Below are positions 6,560-9,664 of a stretch of DNA of 9,664 nt, piece after piece. Within the stretch, counting starts at the first letter, position 1, and the number at the start of each line of letters is the position of its first letter. Origin of the DNA: Nitrospira sp. (GTDB lineage Bacteria; Nitrospirota; Nitrospiria; Nitrospirales; Nitrospiraceae). The stretch covers positions 1 through 9,664 of the forward strand of contig JAAUPT010000036.1 in the NCBI GenBank assembly GCA_012032965.1, written 5' to 3'. The notes under the pieces were generated by a model. That model searched no databases and was not told the origin of the DNA. It saw nothing but the letters and a program-made list of their open reading frames with translations. Both the position numbers and the translations under genes were made by a program.

Positions 6560-6709
6560 TCACTTCTCACCCTTTGGAGTAAATGTCAGAGGATTTTTGA
6601 ATTGTGCACATCCCTTCTTGCACTCCTCATCACTTAGATTGGGCATCGAGGTTGTTTCCATTGCGCGCATCCAACGAGGGCCTTCTGAGGCCGCGCGTTG
6701 GGCGAGCAC
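6560..6709 (-). CDS. Possible small protein between the two lipoprotein genes
   Basis: A minus-strand frame, in phase with the upstream lipoprotein, is open from just after that gene's stop (6743) to a TGA at 6560-6562. The predicted sequence looks protein-like: VLAQRAASEGPRWMRAMETT, then MPNLSDEECKKGCAQFKNP and a Lys-rich end. Three starts are possible: ATT at 6724 with an excellent AGGAGG 6 bases upstream; GTG at 6709 with GAGGT 7 bases upstream (used here, 49 residues); or ATG at 6670 (36 residues). No signal peptide or known domain is visible; there is a CKKGC pair. Its stop is 33 bases before the downstream lipoprotein start, which suits a small operon gene. It could also be a chance open frame. 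Confidence 0.35.
   Translation of the reverse strand: MLAQRAASEGPRWMRAMETTSMPNLSDEECKKGCAQFKNPLTFTPKGEK
6671..6701. other. Two-part hairpin between the lipoprotein genes
   Basis: CCAACG (6671-6676) pairs with CGTTGG (6696-6701), and inside it GGCCT (6679-6683) pairs with AGGCC (6688-6692) around a TCTG loop. The result is an 11-bp interrupted stem. No T-run follows on either strand, so it is not a standard terminator. On the minus strand it ends directly before an ATG at 6670, and it lies within the possible small gene. Confidence 0.35.
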
Positions 6710-6742
6710 CGAAATGACCTCAATGTCCAGCCTCCTCTCCTC

Positions 6743-7183
6743 TCACTGCCACCCGGTCACTTCATAGCCTTTCTCTTGCAAACACCGATTAACGTAATTC
6801 GTATAGGCCTGGCTGGGCTGGTGGGATGGGCCGGTCACAGCCGAAAATAGTCCCGTCAGGAGACCCCAGACCGCTCCACTCGCTGCCCCGACCATCGCCC
6901 CTAACCCGGCGGATGCCCCGTAAATCACGCTTCCGATTGCTCCACTGGCAGCCCCAGCACCGGCACCAACGGCCGTCCCAGTTGCGACACGCCCGACCTT
7001 GCTATTACCGCCTTCCTTTGCACCGGCCGATTCGGCGGATGCTTTACAGGCCTCAATGTCTTGTTCTGACCCTTCCTTCCCCACCGATTCTAAATGCGCA
7101 TTGGGATAGAGGATCGGTCGCGCACTCGAACAGGCCGAGAGCAGGAACACCGCTAAGAGGGCACTCACTCCTAATCCCTTCAT
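6743..7183 (-). CDS. Glycine-zipper lipoprotein
   Basis: The ATG at 7183 follows AAGGAG with a 5-base spacer and opens a clear lipoprotein signal peptide (GLGVSALLAVFLLSAC) with lipidation at Cys18; a longer frame from 7258 would hide this signal inside the protein and overlap the upstream gene. The 146-residue product continues with ARPILYPNAHL, an Asp/Glu-rich Cys-containing segment, then a Gly/Ala-rich zipper region (about 62-113) with GAGAGAASGAIGSVIYGASAG-type spacing, and ends NRCLQEKGYEVTGWQ. It is a diverged duplicate of the protein at 6092-6526. It lies 17 bases after the UPF0235 stop and is probably co-transcribed. Function is unknown; an envelope role is inferred from lipidation. 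Confidence 0.85.
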   Translation of the reverse strand: MKGLGVSALLAVFLLSACSSARPILYPNAHLESVGKEGSEQDIEACKASAESAGAKEGGNSKVGRVATGTAVGAGAGAASGAIGSVIYGASAGLGAMVGAASGAVWGLLTGLFSAVTGPSHQPSQAYTNYVNRCLQEKGYEVTGWQ

Positions 7184-7200
7184 AAGCACTCCTTTTCTTT

Positions 7201-7506
7201 TCAGTCTTGCGGTATCAGCCGAGCCAGCAATACCTGAGCCGTGATTCCTTTTACACAAAGTCGCTTACGCCGAGCTTCGGCCCCAGCCTGGAGCTGCACA
7301 TTCGCACGCGGAACCACACATTGTTCCGCGACAAATCTGATCAATTCATCATTGGCAGCCCCGTCAACCGGGTGAGCCGCCAGCCGAATCTTCAGCGCAT
7401 CGCCATGCACTCCGACACATTCGGTCCGCGATGCGTTGGGTTGGACATGGACGGTCAGAATCGCCCCACGTTCACTATCCCGCACAATCACAGGCAGGGA
7501 GTCCAC
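7201..7506 (-). CDS. UPF0235 / DUF167 (YggU-like) family protein
   Basis: The 101-residue protein has the family's diagnostic sequence: LTVHVQPNASRTECVGV, then ALKIRLAAHPVDGAANDELIRFVAE, then VQLQAGAEARRKRLCV. Length is typical of the family (about 95-105). Its biochemical role is unknown in all organisms; the small alpha/beta fold is known. The start is GTG at 7506 with no clear ribosome-binding site, 14 bases after the stop of the ATPase gene, so it is probably translated by coupling with it. No signal peptide. A start further downstream is possible but would remove part of the first strand. Confidence 0.92.
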   Translation of the reverse strand: MDSLPVIVRDSERGAILTVHVQPNASRTECVGVHGDALKIRLAAHPVDGAANDELIRFVAEQCVVPRANVQLQAGAEARRKRLCVKGITAQVLLARLIPQD

Positions 7507-7520
7507 AAGACGTGATGGCT

Positions 7521-8336
7521 CTAAAAGATCGCTTTGACCAATTCCAGTATGGCGCGCTGCATGTCCGCGTCGTCCGTGATCGGACGAGCGATCGCCACAT
7601 CACAGGCTCGTTCCGGCGGGATGCCCTGCTTGATCAGTGTGCCGGCATAGATCAAAAGTCTGGTGCTGACGCCCTCTTCCAGCCCATGATTTCTGAGGTT
7701 GCGGACTTTTTGGCCGAGCTTGACGAGATTCGCTGCGATACCTAGCTCCACGCCCGCTTCACGTTGAATCACTCTCGTTTCGATATCGGAGCGGGGGTAA
7801 TCGAATTCAATCGCGATGAACCGCTGCTTGGTGCTCTGCTTGAGATCTTTTAGGACACTCTGATAGCCAGGATTGTAGGAAATCACCAGCATGAACTCGT
7901 CGGCAGCTTCAACGATTTGGCCTTTCTTTTCGATCGGCAGCACTCGCCGATCATCACTCAGCGGATGGATAATGACGGTGGTGTCTTTCCGGGCTTCCAC
8001 CACCTCATCGAGATAGACAATCGCCCCATGTTTCACACCCAAGGTCAGCGGGCCATCCATCCAAACCGTATCGTCCCCCTTCAAGAGATAGCGGCCCACG
8101 AGGTCGGACGCGGTGAGATCTTCATGACACGCGACGGTGATCAGCGGCCGGCCGAGCTTGTAGGCCATGTATTGAACAAATCGTGTTTTCCCGCACCCGG
8201 TCGGTCCCTTGAGCATGACCGGCAGCTTCCGGTCCGCGGCAATGGTAAACAGGCCAATTTCTCCACAGACCTCCTCATAAAACGGCTCACGGAGGATGCG
8301 GTACTGTGCCACGTCGATTTCGCGTACCGATTGCAT
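7521..8336 (-). CDS. CbbQ/NirQ/NorQ-type MoxR AAA+ ATPase
   Basis: This 271-residue protein is an AAA+ ATPase of the CbbQ/NirQ/NorQ group. Walker A is GPTGCGKT at about 44-51, Walker B is VYLDEV at about 108-113, a sensor-1-like Asn lies in SYNPGYQ (about 154-160), and KQRF at about 170-173 holds a candidate Arg finger. The C-terminal helical part ends [15 protein letters not shown], typical of this family. These ATPases remodel or activate metalloenzymes (Rubisco, nitric oxide reductase) with a von Willebrand A partner (CbbO/NorD). No such partner or target enzyme is in the window, so its client is unknown. The ATG at 8336 is preferred to the adjacent TTG; GAGAAG lies just upstream. It heads a minus-strand run with the UPF0235 and lipoprotein genes. 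Confidence 0.9.
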   Translation of the reverse strand: MQSVREIDVAQYRILREPFYEEVCGEIGLFTIAADRKLPVMLKGPTGCGKTRFVQYMAYKLGRPLITVACHEDLTASDLVGRYLLKGDDTVWMDGPLTLGVKHGAIVYLDEVVEARKDTTVIIHPLSDDRRVLPIEKKGQIVEAADEFMLVISYNPGYQSVLKDLKQSTKQRFIAIEFDYPRSDIETRVIQREAGVELGIAANLVKLGQKVRNLRNHGLEEGVSTRLLIYAGTLIKQGIPPERACDVAIARPITDDADMQRAILELVKAIF

Positions 8337-8339
8337 CAA

Positions 8340-8449
8340 CTTCTCACGTTCGGTTGGGACATAACCGTGGTCTTCCTCTCGAACAGTACCCCGTCACAAT
8401 AGACAGAAGAACCTGCGAAGATCAAGCGATGGACCAGCAGGGAATTCCC
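8340..8449. other. Gap between sensor kinase and ATPase genes
   Basis: This 110-base stretch separates two same-strand genes. It should hold the promoter of the ATPase gene if that is separately transcribed, but no convincing -35/-10 pair is visible. A perfect 10-base palindrome, GGGAATTCCC at 8440-8449, directly follows the kinase stop; it has no loop and no T-run and is not a terminator. Confidence 0.3.
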
Positions 8450-9664
8450 CTACACCATCTTCTTCCCATCGAGGACTTCACGAACCTTTTGGGTCAATAC
8501 GTTGGGCGTGAAAGGTTTCTGGAGAAACGCAGTGTCCCGTTTAAATCCGCCCTGCTCAAACACTGGATGGTCGGGGTAGCCCGACATATACAACACTTTG
8601 ATGTCCGGCCGCACCCCCGTCAGTTTCTCGGCGACCTCCGGTCCACTCATCTGCGGCATGGCCACGTCGGTGAGCAGCAAATGATGGGGCCCATGTGTTC
8701 GCGCCGGTCACGAGCGCCTCCGATCCCGTGACGAGCCACCAGCACCTCGTATCCGCTCAGGCCAAGGCTTCTTGCACGAGGCCACGCACCGACGGATCAT
8801 CCTCAACCAACAAAATGGTTTCCCGCCCAATCGCCTTGCCGAAGTTCCCGTTGACGACCGGCACAGACTGGGGCGTCTCATCCACCTTCGGGAAAAAGAT
8901 CTTGCAGGTGGTTCCTTGCCCCAATGTGCTCTCGATCCCGATCGTCCCTCCAGATTGCTTGACGATCCCGTACACGGTGGAGAGCCCAAGCCCTGTCCCC
9001 TTCCCCTTTTCCTTTGTCGTAAAGAACGGTTCAAACAAGTGAGATTGGGTTTCTTCGCTCATGCCCTGTCCCGTGTCTCTGATCGCCAAGAGCACGTAGG
9101 ATCCCTCCTTGAGCATCACGATGTCATGCCGAGGGGTCATCTCAACCAGGACGTTTCGCGTCTCAATCGTCAATTGCCCTCCCGTCGGCATCGCGTCCCG
9201 AGCGTTCACAGCCAGGTTCATGATGACTTGTTCAATCTGGCCAGGATCGGCCTTGATCGATGCCACGTCTGGATCGAGGTCGATGCTGAGATCGACGATA
9301 TCCTCACCCAACAATCGCCGCAGCATGCCATCCATGTTCATGATCACCGCGTTCAGATCGAAGATCTTGGTTGTCACGAACTGGCGTCGGCTGAACGCCA
9401 GTAGTTGGCTCGTGAGCCCGGCGGCTCGATCCGCTGCCTTTTTCACCTCTTCGATCTCACGACGCGAGGGATCCTCCGTCGTCAACCGGCAGAGGATCAA
9501 CTCGCTGTACCCGCGGATCACCGTCAGCAGATTATTGAAATCGTGCGCGACACCGCCGGCCAGCCGCCCGACGGCCTCCATCTTCTGTGCTTGGCGTAGT
9601 TGAGCCTCTGTCTGACGCAATGCCTCTTCCGCCCTGGCGCGCTCGCCAAATTGCCCGATTCTCA
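8450..9664 (-). CDS. Hybrid sensor histidine kinase with C-terminal receiver domain, 5' end cut, frameshifted
   Basis: The frame is open to the right edge, so the sensor part is missing. The first visible residues (ERARAEEALRQTEAQLRQ) are the linker that usually follows a PAS domain. The phospho-accepting His is in GGVAHDFNNLL (9543-9545). The ATPase domain has an N box (IMNLAVNARDAMP), G1 (RDTGQGM), F box (LFEPFFTT) and G2 (GTGLGLSTVYGIV). A receiver domain starts at ILLVEDDPSVRG, then the frame stops at 8757. It resumes in other frames: SGYEVLVARHG, possibly GSEAL, and from about 8680 LLTDVAMPQMSG with the phospho-accepting Asp at 8666-8668, YMSGY and LQKPF to the stop at 8450. At least two one-base indels, and probably four, lie at about 8760, 8725-8727, 8701-8710 and 8681-8690. 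The kinase would relay a signal to a separate response regulator or phosphotransfer protein. Confidence 0.85.

Noticed and set aside
6549..6767. Plus-strand 72-codon frame between the lipoprotein genes
   Set aside because: No ribosome-binding site, low-complexity Ser/His content, and it overlaps the end of the lipoprotein gene; the minus-strand small frame is more protein-like.
8440..8449. GGGAATTCCC palindrome after the kinase stop
   Set aside because: A 10-base palindrome without loop or T-run is expected by chance and shows no regulatory context.
8772..9404. Plus-strand open frame of 210 codons
   Set aside because: It is opposite the histidine kinase catalytic region with its H, N, G1, F and G2 boxes; it is His/Arg-rich shadow sequence.
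1..9664. CRISPR arrays, tRNA genes, insertion sequences, attachment sites, defence or phage genes
   Set aside because: No spaced repeats, tRNA-like cloverleaf, transposase or integrase motifs, or terminal inverted repeats were seen on either strand.

Overview
The window reads as a GC-rich bacterial chromosome segment. The gene content suits a Nitrospira-like bacterium: paired glycine-zipper lipoproteins, a CbbQ/NorQ-type ATPase, a UPF0235 protein and a PAS-type hybrid histidine kinase. That taxonomic call is inference from protein character, not from a marker gene. No rRNA, tRNA, CRISPR array, insertion sequence or integrase is visible. Nearly all coding is on the minus strand.

Region 1 (1-5240, minus strand) is a very tightly packed eight-gene run. 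In transcription order it encodes an NmrA-type NAD(P)-binding protein, a pirin, a DsbA/FrnE-like thioredoxin-fold oxidoreductase, a VOC protein, a SnoaL-like protein, a Rieske ferredoxin fused to a flavodoxin-fold FMN reductase, a helical protein of unknown function, and a second VOC protein that runs off the left edge. Gaps are 11, -4, 20, -4, 69, 15 and 5 bases, once three frameshifts are read through. The set resembles the gene classes used against quinones, catechols and other electrophiles (pirin/quercetinase, VOC dioxygenase or glyoxalase, flavin reductase, NmrA/azoreductase-like), so a detoxification or aromatic-modification operon is the best inference. No substrate can be read from the sequence.

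Region 2 (5241-5562) is a 322-base gap that probably holds the promoter of the region 1 operon and the upstream region of a plus-strand gene. Region 3 (5563-6054, plus) encodes a small exported protein of possible OB-fold type. Region 4 (6092-8336, minus) runs CbbQ-like AAA+ ATPase, UPF0235 protein, glycine-zipper lipoprotein, a possible small protein and a second paralogous glycine-zipper lipoprotein. Region 5 (8450-9664, minus) is the C-terminal part of a hybrid sensor kinase with a terminal receiver domain, cut by the right edge.

A striking property is a set of single-base frameshifts, mostly beside short homopolymers: one in each of three operon genes and at least two in the receiver domain. 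In each case the protein continues in another frame with clear family motifs, and in the operon the restored stops fall exactly at the start of the next gene. This looks more like uncorrected long-read indels than gene decay, but only read-level data can decide.
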